A DNA stretch of 64,000 nucleotides. Origin: Cryptomeria japonica. Its lineage: Eukaryota; Streptophyta; Pinopsida; Cupressales; Cupressaceae. Location of the stretch: contig NC_081408.1 of NCBI RefSeq assembly GCF_030272615.1, positions 768,825,336 to 768,889,335 on the forward strand. The letters run 5' to 3'. A program made the translations under genes and the position numbers. The notes beneath the pieces were generated by a model, which had not been told where the DNA came from, ran no database searches, and saw only the letters and a list, made by a program, of their open reading frames with translations. This document shows positions 1-10,851 of this stretch, piece after piece; the first letter of the stretch is position 1, and every line of letters begins with the position of its first letter.

Positions 1-890
1 TATATGGGGTCCTAAGGGGTCACACATGTGTGGCCCCTTGGGACCCCATATGACCCCTTACGATACTATATGACCCTATGGGATCATATGGTGTCCTAAG
101 GGGTATGTTGTACCTACTAGAACTTTAAAAGGGTCATATGGGCTCCTAAGGGTCACACATGTGTGATCCCATATGACCCCATATGACATTATATGACCCT
201 ATGGGGTCATTTGGTATCCTAAGAGGTATGTTGTACCTACTAGTACTTTAAAAGGTGTCATAACACGTGTGACCCCTTAGGACCCCATACGACCCCTTAT
301 ATATGGTGTCCTAAAAGTTATGTTGCACCTACTAGGACATTAAAAGGGGTCATATGGGGTCCTAAGGGGTCACACGTGTTAAAACACATATGTGGCCCCT
401 AAGGACCCCATATGACCCCTTAGGATGCTATATGATCCTATGGGATCATATGTTGTCCTAAGGGGTCATATGGTGTCGTTAGGAGTCATATGGGGTCCTA
501 AGGGGACACGTGTTTTAACACATGTCTAGCCCCTTATGACCCTTAGGACCCCATATGAACCCTAATGACACCATATGACCCCTTATGATACTAGATAATC
601 CTATGGGGTCATATGGGGTCAGTAGGGGTCTTAAGGAGTCATTAAAGGTCATAAGGGGTTGTTACAGACATAAGGGGCCTTAGGGTGTCGTATAGGGTCT
701 TATGTTATACATGTTAGGATGTTGAAAGGGGTTAAAAGATGTTTTAGGATGTATTAAGGGGTCGTTCATGTCTTAATAACTCCTAGGATGTAATAAGGAG
801 TTGTATGATGTCTTAAAAGGTCCTAGGATATACTAAGTTCTCCTAAGTGTCTTAAGAGGTCCTAGTATGTGCTAAGGGGTCCAAGGATAA
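1..890. repeat. Palindrome-rich imperfect repeat field
   Basis: The stretch is built from variants of the words GGGGTCCTAAGGGGTCA and CATATGACCCC and their reverse complements, so both strands carry the same words. The segment at about 4-52 can fold as one long hairpin around a CACATGTGTG centre. A longer module with TATGTTGTACCTACTAG followed by a TTTAAAA-like end recurs near 103, 226 and 317, giving spacings of about 123 and 91 bases. The order decays after about 600. No coding frame is visible. It could be a degenerate satellite or the terminal repeats of an unrecognised element. The array may continue left of the window. Confidence 0.75.
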
Positions 891-967
891 CATTTTAACA
901 TCTAATTGTATATGTGTACAATATTTATAAATAATCAACCATTAAATAATTTTAGAACTAATATATT

Positions 968-999
<32 letters not shown>

Positions 1000-1659
1000 A
1001 ATATTAAGCATTAAAAAACTAAAAAAATAATAAACTATACAAAATTATGAAAAAAAAACTAAAACATTAATATATTAACACTAATTTATTTGCCCCATTC
1101 TTCTCTTCGACCGCTAAACTCTAAGCCGGTTAGTCCAAAATGAAGCGAAAATCCTTTTTTGTAGGTTTTATGGCAAAGGGGTTCTGGCCGAAATGCCTTT
1201 GCCACGCCGGCGCCACGTGACTACCACACTGGTTCGACCAGAACCCTTTTGGCCGGATCACACAGATTAGCTCTAAGTGCAACACAGAACCATACTTTTA
1301 CCCCTCACATTTTCAACTTTTAGAGCAATATTTATCATCTTCCTTGGTTTGACTTCCCTTGATCTACAAACTTTGCAGTGTGGCCAAATTTGTGCAGTTG
1401 TAGCACACCGTGTTCATCCCAAATAGAGGAATAAAGGAGCTTATGCTGAATTGATTTGTTCTCCTTCTCCAAACCATACTAGTGTGACCAGCTGATGGAA
1501 CCAATTAATTTCTTGACATTTTAGGAGCATTTTTAACTTTGTTCCATGGAGAAACTTGTCTTGCAGAATGACCATTATAGTTATTCATTACATTTTTGTT
1601 GTAGGAGGAGGTATAGGAGCCACCATTAGACTGATATGACTTTCTTCTACATTCCTAAC
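891..1659. other. AT-rich spacer and unassigned sequence
   Basis: Bases 891-1090 are strongly AT-rich with runs of A. Bases 1100-1260 are more GC-rich and hold the related words GGTTCTGGCC and GGTTCGACCAGAACC, which suggest a fragment of some repeat. From about 1300 the sequence may be the decayed continuation of the minus-strand Copia gene that starts at 3257, but no protease or integrase motif could be read. No gene is supported here. Confidence 0.4.
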
Positions 1660-3257
1660 TCTTATGACCAAGTTTATTACAATTATAACATACAATATTC
1701 CTATCACCTAGGACAAAAAAAACATTCTTGCTCTCGCATCTTGGAGCAGATCTATGCATAAATCTATCATTTGAAACTTTATACTCATATGCATCTTGAT
1801 TCCTCCTAGATCTATTTCTACATTCACTTACTCTATGTCCATAACCTTTGCAAGCAGAACAATAACCAGAGAGAGGAGAATTGTAACTTACAAATTTATT
1901 TTTCCAAATGTGTGGAGATCTTGCTAACTAGCTTGCTCCATTCTTTCTTCCTTTGTTGATGATCCTGGGATGTTCATTTGTTGTTGTCATATGTCCTGAA
2001 CCTTTTGCTCTCCAAACTTTTTTGTGAGCAGCATGTTTTGATCTCCTTCTTGCATTATTAATTATCATGAAACCATCTTCATTTAGCTTGTCTTTACCCT
2101 TCTTATTAGCATTATTCTTTCTTGCAGTAGTAGCTTGTTCTTTCAAACTTTCAGGATTAGTGGTCAAATCAATTTTCTTTCTTGGAGCATTCTTGAATGT
2201 GAAGGTTTGTATATAACCATTATCACTTGGAGAGGAAAAGTGTATTTCCTCCTTAAATGTGTCCTTGTTGGTAGAACATTGACCAAAATCATATCCAACA
2301 CAGGTTTGGTATCCATGGAGTGCTTTTGTTTACTCAACATTTAATCCAGTGTTTTGGTGCCACCATCATACTTCTTCCTCAGTTTGAGTTTATCTGTTGC
2401 AACTCTCAAGCTCTTTTCTTAGAGTCGCCACTTCTTGTTCTAGCTTATGACACTCCTTTTGTTTTGTCTCCACTTATGATTCTAATTCTTCACACCTACC
2501 CTTCTTGGCATCAAAATCTGATTTTATTACTTCATTTATCCTTTTAGCATCATCCACTTGTGCTTTCAAATTGGCAATAGTTTGTTATGACTCTTGGAGA
2601 CACTAATTTAGCCAGTCTTTGTTCCTCAACAACAACATTCTTACACATCTTGTATTCTTTCCTTACTTTCATGAGTTCTTCAAGTGCACAAATAAGTTCA
2701 TCTTCAAGATCTACTTCAACTTCCTCTACACCTTCATCATCACTTTAAAATACATTTTGCATTCTAGATTGAGTATCACTTTCGCACTTTGATGTTTTCT
2801 TCTCATTTTGGGTCTCCTATGCCATGAGCAGTTGGGCTACCTTTTCATCTTCACTGTAGCTACAGTCTGATCTTCTCTTATCATTTGTACATTTGTTTGC
2901 ACCTTTATTCTTCTTCATTCCACAGTCTGATCCAACAATGGTAGGCTCTTCTCAATAGATCTTATTTAGTTTGTCCCATATGCTCTTTGCAGATTTACAC
3001 TTCTTGACTTTAGAAGACACTCTATCAGACAACCCACTAAGAATGACTTTCCTGGCTTCAACATTACATTCATATTCTCTTTTAGCTTCAAGTTTAGTAG
3101 GAGAATTGATAGATCCATAGTATTCATTCTTGATTGACATTCGGACATCATACATTAAGGAGGATGAATAAACTTCCATTCTAGAACTCCAAATGAAATA
3201 GTTTGAACCATCAAACCTAGATGCAGGGATTGACTCAAATTTAACCGTTGTGTTCAC
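1645..3257 (-). pseudogene. Decayed Copia gag (capsid and zinc knuckles)
   Basis: The minus strand opens with a clear Copia-type Gag N-terminus at 3257-2952. It has the pattern of a short lead, then FDGSNYFIWSSRME, then a helical stretch ending in SAKSIWDKLNKIY, as in the UBN2/gag-polypeptide families of plant Copia elements. The frame is then broken by stops and frameshifts. Further down, two CX2CX4HX4C zinc knuckles can still be read on the same strand, at about 1872-1830 (CSACKGYGHRVSEC) and 1690-1645 (CYNCNKLGH, with a stop inside). A primer binding site lies just upstream. Gag would form the particle that packages element RNA; this copy cannot make an intact one. No pol remains on the left, where the repeat field begins. 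Confidence 0.7.
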
Positions 3258-3308
3258 ACACTAGAATCTACCCAAGCTAGAGAAAGCTTATCTAATAGGG
3301 AACCTAGG

Positions 3309-3320
3309 GCTCTGATACCA
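3309..3320 (-). other. Primer binding site of the decayed Copia
   Basis: On the minus strand this reads TGGTATCAGAGC, the usual primer binding site matching the 3' end of initiator methionine tRNA in plant LTR elements. It sits about 50 bases upstream of the gag start at 3257 and directly beside the presumed LTR edge, as expected for the start of the internal region. Confidence 0.75.
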
Positions 3321-3322
3321 AT

Positions 3323-4192
3323 TTAAGGAACACAAATGGACCACTGAGAGGGGCGTGAATAAGTGGTAATAAAAAAATTGAACTATCTAGATGATTAAAA
3401 TGTTAACAATCAATATTATGAACCTATGAGTAGAGATATTCAAGCACATTAACACAAACACATAGAATGCAATCCCATAACAAAATATGTATGAGGAAAA
3501 CCCATGATGGGGAAAAACCTCAATGAGAATGTTATTGGAGTCTACTACTCCAATCCAGGCTCACAATGATAAGATGATTACAATATTTAGGGCACCAACC
3601 CAAGGAGCACCAACCCTTGTAGTTTATGGGCACCAACCCAAAGGAGTACCAATCCCTAGCTTTATGGGCACCAACCTAAAGGTGAACCTAACCCTTCTCT
3701 AAGCACCCACTCAAAGATTTACAATGAATTAATAAATGAATTGATATAATGAAAAGCCTTGTTACAAATGAGTTTTGTAACACCTTACTGTTTTGCTGCT
3801 AGCTCACTGTGTTATCTGCACTTGAGATTGTGTGACTTTTTTGCTCTCAATCTCTATCCTCTGCACTCTGTCTTCTTCTATTAAACCCTTCTACCAACGG
3901 TCTATTCTCTGCTCTTCTCTACACACTTCTCTCTAGTTCTAGCTCAGTCAATATTGTTTCTATGCCTCTCATAGTGTATATAACCCACTATGTTATCTAC
4001 CTCAGCTCTGCACTCTCTGGTTGCTAGTCTATGCTCTTCACTGCTACACTCTACTCTTTTCTCTTGCTTTCAGCTCCCACTTATCTCCTCTTCACTTTCG
4101 GATTATTTTGCATGTAGTCTCATCTGCAGTGTTATACTAGCATTGTGTTATGCGCACCTGCGTAAACACCCTTCTACACCCACTTCTATTAT
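3323..4192 (-). mobile_element. Copia LTR, part, split by later insertions
   Basis: This stretch lies directly outside the primer binding site, so it should be the 5' LTR of the decayed minus-strand Copia. The LTR edge near 3323 is degenerate and lacks a clean TG/CA. On the minus strand a TATATA-like box lies near 3975, where an LTR promoter would be. The Gypsy element at 4198 landed inside this sequence; the sequence resumes at 12053. The outer edge of the LTR was not found, so its full length is unknown. Confidence 0.5.
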
Positions 4193-4197
4193 CTTTG

Positions 4198-5485
4198 TGT
4201 AGCGTCCTAAAATTGCGACACTTGCAATTTCGACTGCATTTCGGTCTTCACGATGGCGACGCAACACGCAACCTGAATGGAGACCCCAAAACTTGCTCAC
4301 GACACTGAAAACTGCATTTTTCAAAGCACCATTGGCCTGAACCTCCTTGCACCCCGCTGTCCCGGAGGTGGGACCAGAGCGCCTAGCGCCCTGGTCCCTC
4401 AGGACCAGAGCACCCAGCGCCCTGGTCCTGAGGGACCAGGGCGCCCAGCGCCCTGGTCCTGAGGGACCAGGGCGCCCAGCGCCCTGGTCCCTGGGTCCTA
4501 TTTTGGGCCCGGTTTCCTAAGCGATATCGGGTCTTTTTTATTGCAATTTGGAAATATACTTCCCTGGTCGGCCTAAGGTCGGGAAAATCAGTCTATCAGC
4601 CCTAATTGACAATATATAAACTACATTTTTCTCTCTCATTTGGGAGGAGGAGGATATGTGTACAAAGCGTGGAAACTATACTCAAACATTCAAGCATTCA
4701 AGCAATTGATCATTTCAAGTCTCCATTCAAGGCTAAGTGTTGCATTCAAGACAAGGATTCAACCATTGAAGAGGAGATCACTTATTACATGCTACATACT
4801 ACAACATACAACATCTAAACCTTTGCACATAAGGATACAAACATCCTTAGAACAAGGTATTAGTACTTGTTTTACATTACAGTCATTTACATTTACAGCT
4901 CTTGCTCATTTCTTGGTTAATTCCAAAACCGGGGTTTGACCTAAAGGCAAACCCCTAATCCCTAACCCCCCATCGTCTTCGCTTTTCTGTGTGTAGGTTG
5001 CAGGTACGCGGCTGAGATTGAAGATCTGGAATCCTTGTGCAGAGACGAACAGATCCCCCTTCGTTTCGCGGATTTTTCGGAGGACCATGGCGCCGGGCGC
5101 CATCGTCCCGACAACTTTTTCTCAAATTTGCAGGACAGCGCCGTATCGACATTTTACTGCTAATTCTAGGTCCGCAGCTTCATCCTATAACCCGAACTCA
5201 GTTTATAAGCGAATCTTTATGACTTTCTATGCATCCTTAGCTTAATTTCCTTAACAACATTCTTTACAAAAGAGGGTAGCCTTGCTTTCCTAACCCTTGA
5301 AATTCATTTAGCATCCAATCTTACATTGTGTGGGATTGGATCTTATGAGTTTCAACCCCTCTTTTGAATGTAAAGTCTTCCCCCTAAGTGAAAACCCATC
5401 GAATCCTAGCGAACCTCCCTTCTCTCTCCTCGGAGTTGGAAGAGGGGAGAACAACTAGGGTTCGACCGCGATTTTCCGCTTTACA
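4198..5485 (+). repeat. 5' LTR of the pol-less Gypsy (1,288 bp)
   Basis: It matches 10852-12047 nearly base for base. A TATATAAA box lies at about 4612-4619, a likely promoter for the element RNA. A GC-rich block at about 4376-4496 holds four palindromic units of about 31 bases built from CCCTGGTCC and GGACCAGGGCGCCCAGCG; the 3' LTR has only one. Three extra units (93 bases) minus a one-base insertion in the 3' copy (near 11175) account for the 92-base length difference. The LTR also carries one copy of the hairpin motif repeated in the leader (about 5066-5145). Confidence 0.92.
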
Positions 5486-5488
5486 TTT

Positions 5489-5506
5489 TGGTGAACCCGA
5501 CGTGAA
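5489..5506 (+). other. Primer binding site, tRNA not identified
   Basis: The sequence TGGTGAACCCGACGTGAA begins three bases after the 5' LTR. The leading TGG pairs with the CCA end of a tRNA, and the 5-base block after the seven acceptor-stem bases would pair with a T-arm stem. It is not the initiator-methionine site used by the other elements in this window. I could not assign the tRNA from memory. Confidence 0.7.
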
Positions 5507-6656
5507 CATCCTTTCTGATTTTTCATGCTTAGATCTGAAAATTGATTCCTTGATTACATTTCCATGTTTGATCTTTTGCAAAATTTTAGAGGTGATTGCA
5601 TAAAAACCCTAAATTTTCTTTTTGAACATTGAACTTGCGAAATGTTTAATTATTAATGCTTGCTTCAGATCTGCTTTTCTATTATAAATTATCAATTCAT
5701 ATCTGTACTTTAATTAAGTGGTTAAATGTCAAAACCCTAATTTTTGAAACCCTCTTGATTCAACCTTTGTCCGACAATTTGACCGATCAAAACATCTCCA
5801 AATCAACTGTAACTTTGGATTCTGTAATAAAATCACAATATCTTTCATCCCTGAAAATTTGGAAAAAAGTTGCGAGGACCGTGTTGCACTCCGAGCGCCA
5901 TCGTCCCCGACATTTTTTCCAAAATTTCGGGAGCGAGATCTTGCTGTATTTTCCTGCTAAAATCCAGAATTTTGGCTGATTTTGTCAATTATAACACTTT
6001 CAAAATTACAGTCAAAGTTGGTCTTGTGATTGCTTGGTCTAAGGCTCCTAATCATTCAAAAATTATCGAAACTGAAATTTTGTGTCAAAATTGTGTTCTT
6101 ATTGTCTTAAATCTGAAAAGTATGTTTTTATTCATTCGAAATATCAGTGCTTTATTCAAACTCTTGCATTTTGTGACTTTTGAAATTAAGTGCTTAATTA
6201 CAACAACTTTGATTTCCGCTTTCAAAATTGAATTTTGCGTGAAATTGAGTCAATTTTTAAAATTCAAAACTTGCACTGCTTTTGACATTCCCTCTAAAAT
6301 CATAAAATTCAAAATTTCAGTTTCCCTCTCTTTTTCAAAATTCAAATTTTGCATTTTTCGACAATCTTGATAGGGTTCAATTTTGAGATTGCAACTTTAA
6401 TTTGGCCTATCTACAGATCGTAAAATCACTCAATTTTTTCAGATTAGCTCTAAAATCATCATACCTTTCATCCCTGCAAATTTCGAAAAAAGTTGCAAGG
6501 ACCGTGTTGCACTCCGAGCGCCACGGTCCCGAACATTTTTTCCGAAATTTCGGGAGACTGTTGTGATTGCATTTAACAGCTTAAATCTGGAAGATTGGTT
6601 GTTTTTACTGAAAATTGCTACCTCTAAATTCAAAATCTTTTCTCTCTCTCTAGTGC
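5507..6656 (+). other. Untranslated leader with repeated hairpin motif
   Basis: This 1.1-kb leader lies between the primer binding site and the gag start. Two copies of a motif of about 110 bases occur at about 5848-5960 and 6470-6590, and a diverged third copy lies in the LTR. Each has GGACC, a 15-20 base spacer, GCGCCA(T/C)(C/G)GTCC, then TTTTTTCC and AAATTTCGGGA. In the last copy GGACCGTG (6499-6506) and CACGGTCC (6522-6529) pair perfectly. Such hairpins near a gag start could act in RNA dimerisation or packaging; that role is inference. Confidence 0.6.
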
Positions 6657-9600
6657 ATGAGTTTTACAACAATAAGCCGTACTTATACTATTCCCGTTAG
6701 ACGAAGCCATAGAATTAAGTCTTTCCGAGGTTTAACTACCGAGGAGATGGAACCTAATTTGAGTAGCCTTTTTAACGAGGACATGGGTAATTCCTCTAAT
6801 CCTCCTAATGATGAAGAAGCTCTCCATGAAGTTTCCGTTGAACAACTTTCCAAATTGGATAACCAATTTGACGATTTTCACCAATGGATGTCTCATGAGT
6901 ATCCCGATAGTCAAGCTCTTCCTTTAATTGAGGGTCTAAAACGCATGCTTCAAAGTGATAAGAATGGAATTGATGTTTTGCATGGTATTGCACACATTGT
7001 GGATTCGAATGTGATGCCTATGAAGAGTTGTGCTGAATCTTTAGGTTATACACAACCTCCTACACAAGTCAATCATTCTATTCCTTTGACCACTCCTATT
7101 GCTAGTATACCTACCTTTACATCAAACATCATGGCTACTTCTATGCAAGACATTCCTCCTGTGATTACCAATCATGGGGGCAATCCTCCTTCTTCAATTA
7201 ACCCTATTCCTTCATTCAATCCGACTTCTTCGTACATTCCTTCAATGAGTGTTCCTATTACATCTCCACAAATGAACATGACGCAAGGGGGCAATTCATT
7301 TAATCATTCCATTCCTCCTTGTAGTGTTCCTCCTATCCAATCATCTCCTATGGTTGACTATCATAGGGTCCCACCACCTTACTCTTTACCCTCTTTCAAT
7401 AACATCACACCTCCATCTCAATCTAACACACCTAATATGAACTCTTCGACTGAAGCTACCATTAATAATCTTGCACAAACTGTCTCTTCTTTACAGCAAC
7501 AAATTGCCTCTATGAATCAATCTAAGTTTAGTGTGCCTACATTTGATGTTGCGAGCCCACTTTCTCTTGATATTGTTCGAGCTATCCCTCCTAAACATGT
7601 TGAAATCCCGCATTTGGAGCTTTATAATGGTAAAGGAGATCCTCTAACACATGTTAAGACTTTTCAAACAATATGTACTGATTTTGCTTATGACCAAAGG
7701 TTGCTTGCAAAACTATTCACCAGAACATTAAGAGACAAAGCCCTACAATGGTATTGCTCGTTGCCTTCTTATTCTATTACTTCTTTCGAACAACTTGCAA
7801 ATGCTTTCATTCAACAATTTCAAAACAATATAAGTCCTAATGTTACTTTGATTGATTTAATGCATTGTAAACAAGGTATTAAAGAAAAAGTGACTGATTT
7901 CATTGGTAGATATAAGCATTTGTATGCTCAAATTTCTTTTCCAGTGCCTGATAATGATATTCAAAGAATTTTTATTTCTAATTTGCAAAAAGATATTCGA
8001 GACAAGCTTCTGTTTTCTGAGTTTACTTCTTTCCAACAGTTGTGTGCCACTCTTCACAATTATCAACTGACTGTGAGTCAAATGGAACAATCACATCCTA
8101 TGGCTCCGAGTGATAAGGGTGATAGCAGTCAACAACCATTTGGGAAGTTTAAACCGAACAGAGATTCCATCAAATTCAATGAAAACATCATCAACAACAA
8201 TGTGAATGCAGCATCAGGTGTGCCTCCTATTTCTAAATTTTTCAGGAAAGAAAGAAAGTATACTCCTTTGAATGAATCATTGCATGATATTATGAATAAG
8301 TTATTGGGACAAAATGTGCTTACTCTTCCTCCTGTACGACAAATTGATCCTGCAAAGATTACTTCACCTTATTTTGATCACAAAGCTTTTTGTCATTTTC
8401 ATCGTCAGCCTGGTCATGATACTGAAAAATGTTTTTCTTTAAAGGGTAAAATTCAGGATTTGATTGATAATAATACTATTTCTGTTTCTGGAGTGAATGA
8501 TAAAGGCAACACATCTGTAGCTCCTCCTAACCAAAATCTTCAGATTTTTACTGATCCATTACCTTCTCATACCTCTCATACCTCTAATGCGATTGAGGCT
8601 AATGATTCCTCTCTCTCATCTGATGGTCTTGTGTCTATGACTCCGAATGTGATTAACTTTGTAGAGCAGCAAGAAATCCCTAAAGAACCTTCCATCACAT
8701 TTGATTCTAGTGAAACCATTAGAGCACCTGATGGTCCTTTATACATAGTTGCAAAAGTCAAAAATACACCTTGCCGTGGAGTGCTTATTGATCCTTCGTG
8801 CATGGTTAATGTTATTACTGAAGAATTTCTTTTTACTTTGCAATTGAATCAAGTGATCTATGACAAAACAGATGTGATTGTGAAATTATTTGATGCATTT
8901 TCTTCTCCTGCAATTGGTTCTATTACATTGCCTATTGAGGTCCATAATAAATCTCTTGATGTGAATTTTGCTATTATTCCATCTTCCGAACAATTTTGTG
9001 TGAAGCTTGGCTATCCTTGGCTATCTTCCATGAAAGCTATTGCTTCTCCTATTCATAAGTGTTTAAAATTTCCCCATAATGGTGAAGTTGTTACTGTCAA
9101 TCATAGTCTCTTTAAACCAGCTCAAAGAACCTCTAGTGTTCCTATTGATTACTTTTGGCCTAAACAATTTCAATCTCTTCCTCCGCGAAGTGATCATCTT
9201 TTTAAATCTTATCAAAAGTGGAAAACAGATATGATCCTATCTTTAAGTGAACCTAGAACACCTAAACTTGACATTCCTATCATTCTTGAGAAGGAAATTC
9301 TTCCTTTGAAAGACAAAACTAATGTCTTTCCCCAAGAAGATTCCCAACCCGTCCCCATGGATGTGACTATGTCTATGCCTAATAAATCTTCTAAGAGTAG
9401 ATCTATACCTCCTCGTCATGATGGACTTGGTCTTCTCCCTAAACCAAAAATTCCTCCTTTATATGGAGCAGTTCCTCCCCCTGCCTTTTATAGAGAGAAG
9501 AGACCTTCTTCTTCTCCTATTATCCAGCCTAAGAGACCACAACCTAAACACCCAAGTGCTAAGGATGAGAACATTCCTCCTCCTCTATCTTCTACACTTC

Positions 9601-10109
9601 CTACTAAGACTAGACGTAATCGTTCTGCACGGGAACGCCGACGAAAACGTCGTCTTAGGGCTCAAGCAGCTGCTTCTCAAACTTTACAATCTCCAAAAAC
9701 ACCTTCAACAAGCATTATTCCATTTTCTCCTCAGCCGGATATTGAGCCTAAATCTCCTAAACATAAGATGTATGATGGTCTTGATCCTATGCGAGTTAAA
9801 GATCCTATTTTTATAAATCTTGATGATGATATAGATGAAAATGTTACTCATGATGAAAATGTTACTCCTCTTGCTTCTGATAGCGAATATGAACTTGTTG
9901 ATGTTGATAACCATTTATCTAATGAATTTTCTAAAGCACTTATCCTAGCTCCTAGACAAGAACAATGTGGCTTGGAACATGAACATAGCCCTTGTTTGGA
10001 TCTTGTGATAGCTCCATCTGCTGTGTTGGATGTTCCTCCTCTAGCGTGTTCCCTGCCTTCCCGAAACATTGATCAGCAAGATCGGGGGGTAGATGACGTG
10101 CTAGACTAG
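6657..10109 (+). CDS. Gag with C-terminal retropepsin-like region
   Basis: This is an intact frame of 1,150 residues that begins at the first ATG after the leader. Residues about 1-300 are low-complexity, rich in Pro, Ser and Thr, with a short coiled coil near 263-288. Residues about 308-470 match the retrotransposon Gag capsid fold (YNGKGDPLTHVKTF, then DKALQWY, then DFIGRYKHLYAQI). A finger of the C-X2-H-X4-H-X4-C type uses C579, H582, H587 and C592, as in Tat/Athila-like Gags. Residues about 690-830 resemble an aspartic protease, but the expected D-S/T-G triad reads D712-P713-S714, so it may be inactive. A basic cluster near 985-1005 could be a nuclear localisation signal. An acidic tail follows. 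No pol frame is fused or follows. The protein should form the particle for element RNA. Confidence 0.85.
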   Translation: MSFTTISRTYTIPVRRSHRIKSFRGLTTEEMEPNLSSLFNEDMGNSSNPPNDEEALHEVSVEQLSKLDNQFDDFHQWMSHEYPDSQALPLIEGLKRMLQSDKNGIDVLHGIAHIVDSNVMPMKSCAESLGYTQPPTQVNHSIPLTTPIASIPTFTSNIMATSMQDIPPVITNHGGNPPSSINPIPSFNPTSSYIPSMSVPITSPQMNMTQGGNSFNHSIPPCSVPPIQSSPMVDYHRVPPPYSLPSFNNITPPSQSNTPNMNSSTEATINNLAQTVSSLQQQIASMNQSKFSVPTFDVASPLSLDIVRAIPPKHVEIPHLELYNGKGDPLTHVKTFQTICTDFAYDQRLLAKLFTRTLRDKALQWYCSLPSYSITSFEQLANAFIQQFQNNISPNVTLIDLMHCKQGIKEKVTDFIGRYKHLYAQISFPVPDNDIQRIFISNLQKDIRDKLLFSEFTSFQQLCATLHNYQLTVSQMEQSHPMAPSDKGDSSQQPFGKFKPNRDSIKFNENIINNNVNAASGVPPISKFFRKERKYTPLNESLHDIMNKLLGQNVLTLPPVRQIDPAKITSPYFDHKAFCHFHRQPGHDTEKCFSLKGKIQDLIDNNTISVSGVNDKGNTSVAPPNQNLQIFTDPLPSHTSHTSNAIEANDSSLSSDGLVSMTPNVINFVEQQEIPKEPSITFDSSETIRAPDGPLYIVAKVKNTPCRGVLIDPSCMVNVITEEFLFTLQLNQVIYDKTDVIVKLFDAFSSPAIGSITLPIEVHNKSLDVNFAIIPSSEQFCVKLGYPWLSSMKAIASPIHKCLKFPHNGEVVTVNHSLFKPAQRTSSVPIDYFWPKQFQSLPPRSDHLFKSYQKWKTDMILSLSEPRTPKLDIPIILEKEILPLKDKTNVFPQEDSQPVPMDVTMSMPNKSSKSRSIPPRHDGLGLLPKPKIPPLYGAVPPPAFYREKRPSSSPIIQPKRPQPKHPSAKDENIPPPLSSTLPTKTRRNRSARERRRKRRLRAQAAASQTLQSPKTPSTSIIPFSPQPDIEPKSPKHKMYDGLDPMRVKDPIFINLDDDIDENVTHDENVTPLASDSEYELVDVDNHLSNEFSKALILAPRQEQCGLEHEHSPCLDLVIAPSAVLDVPPLACSLPSRNIDQQDRGVDDVLD

Positions 10110-10851
10110 TTACATTAGCATGGCAGATTCTCTCCCCCTCCCTTTTATTACTTCTTCTATATGTTATTCTCATTCTTCTATTTGTCGTCCTTAGTGTTGT
10201 CTACTTGAGGACGATGCAAAGCATTGAGATCTCTTTGGTCTCTCTCATGTTGACTCAAAAGACACATGTGTTCCCTTCTTCTAGGTGACCTTCCTTGATT
10301 GGGGAATGAAGAACAATTATGCATACATACATATGATATATACATGACTTATCATACAGCATACTGACCCCGAGGAAAGCGAAGTCACCTCGTGCTTTGT
10401 GTTTTGTGTCTATTATCCTTGGGCTTATCTCATACTTGGGGGCTAAATCCTTGCGATAACGTGCTCCTTTCCTTTCTCATTTCCTATGTGTATCACTACG
10501 TTAAAACAATCACCCCCGTTGAGGCGTGTGCGATCGCTTTAACGTAGGGGGGCATACACCCTGTCTATCCTTTCAAAGATACTTGAAAATTTCTTGGCGA
10601 ACTTAGCTTTGTCTTGAAAATTTTTGGTATTTCTTTTACATGACTCATAGTGAGGGAACCTTACTACTGACAGTCATGGTTCTCCCTCGTGATCTTCCCT
10701 TTTACTTTGTCAATCGAAGTCGTAAGATCCTTAGTCCACTGGGGGCTTGGTGTGTCTTGCCTCCTTGACGTGGTGAAAGTCTTTCAATGTTGTTTCCTTG
10801 TACTTTACCGGAAGTATGAGCATACATACTCCCGCTAAAGTGGGGGCTAAA
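10110..10851 (+). other. Noncoding 3' internal region and purine tract
   Basis: No frame of note follows the gag stop. An inverted repeat, CTACGTTAAA near 10497 and TTTAACGTAG near 10543, could form a stem of ten pairs around a C-rich loop. The last bases, AAAGTGGGGGCTAA (10838-10851), are the polypurine tract that primes second-strand synthesis directly before the 3' LTR. The length is far too short for a missing pol. Confidence 0.75.

Noticed and set aside
4277-5245. Open frames in the 5' Gypsy LTR, repeated at 11109-11807 in the 3' LTR
   Set aside because: They lie wholly in LTR sequence and occur twice because the LTR does. They have low-complexity or chance composition and no domain.
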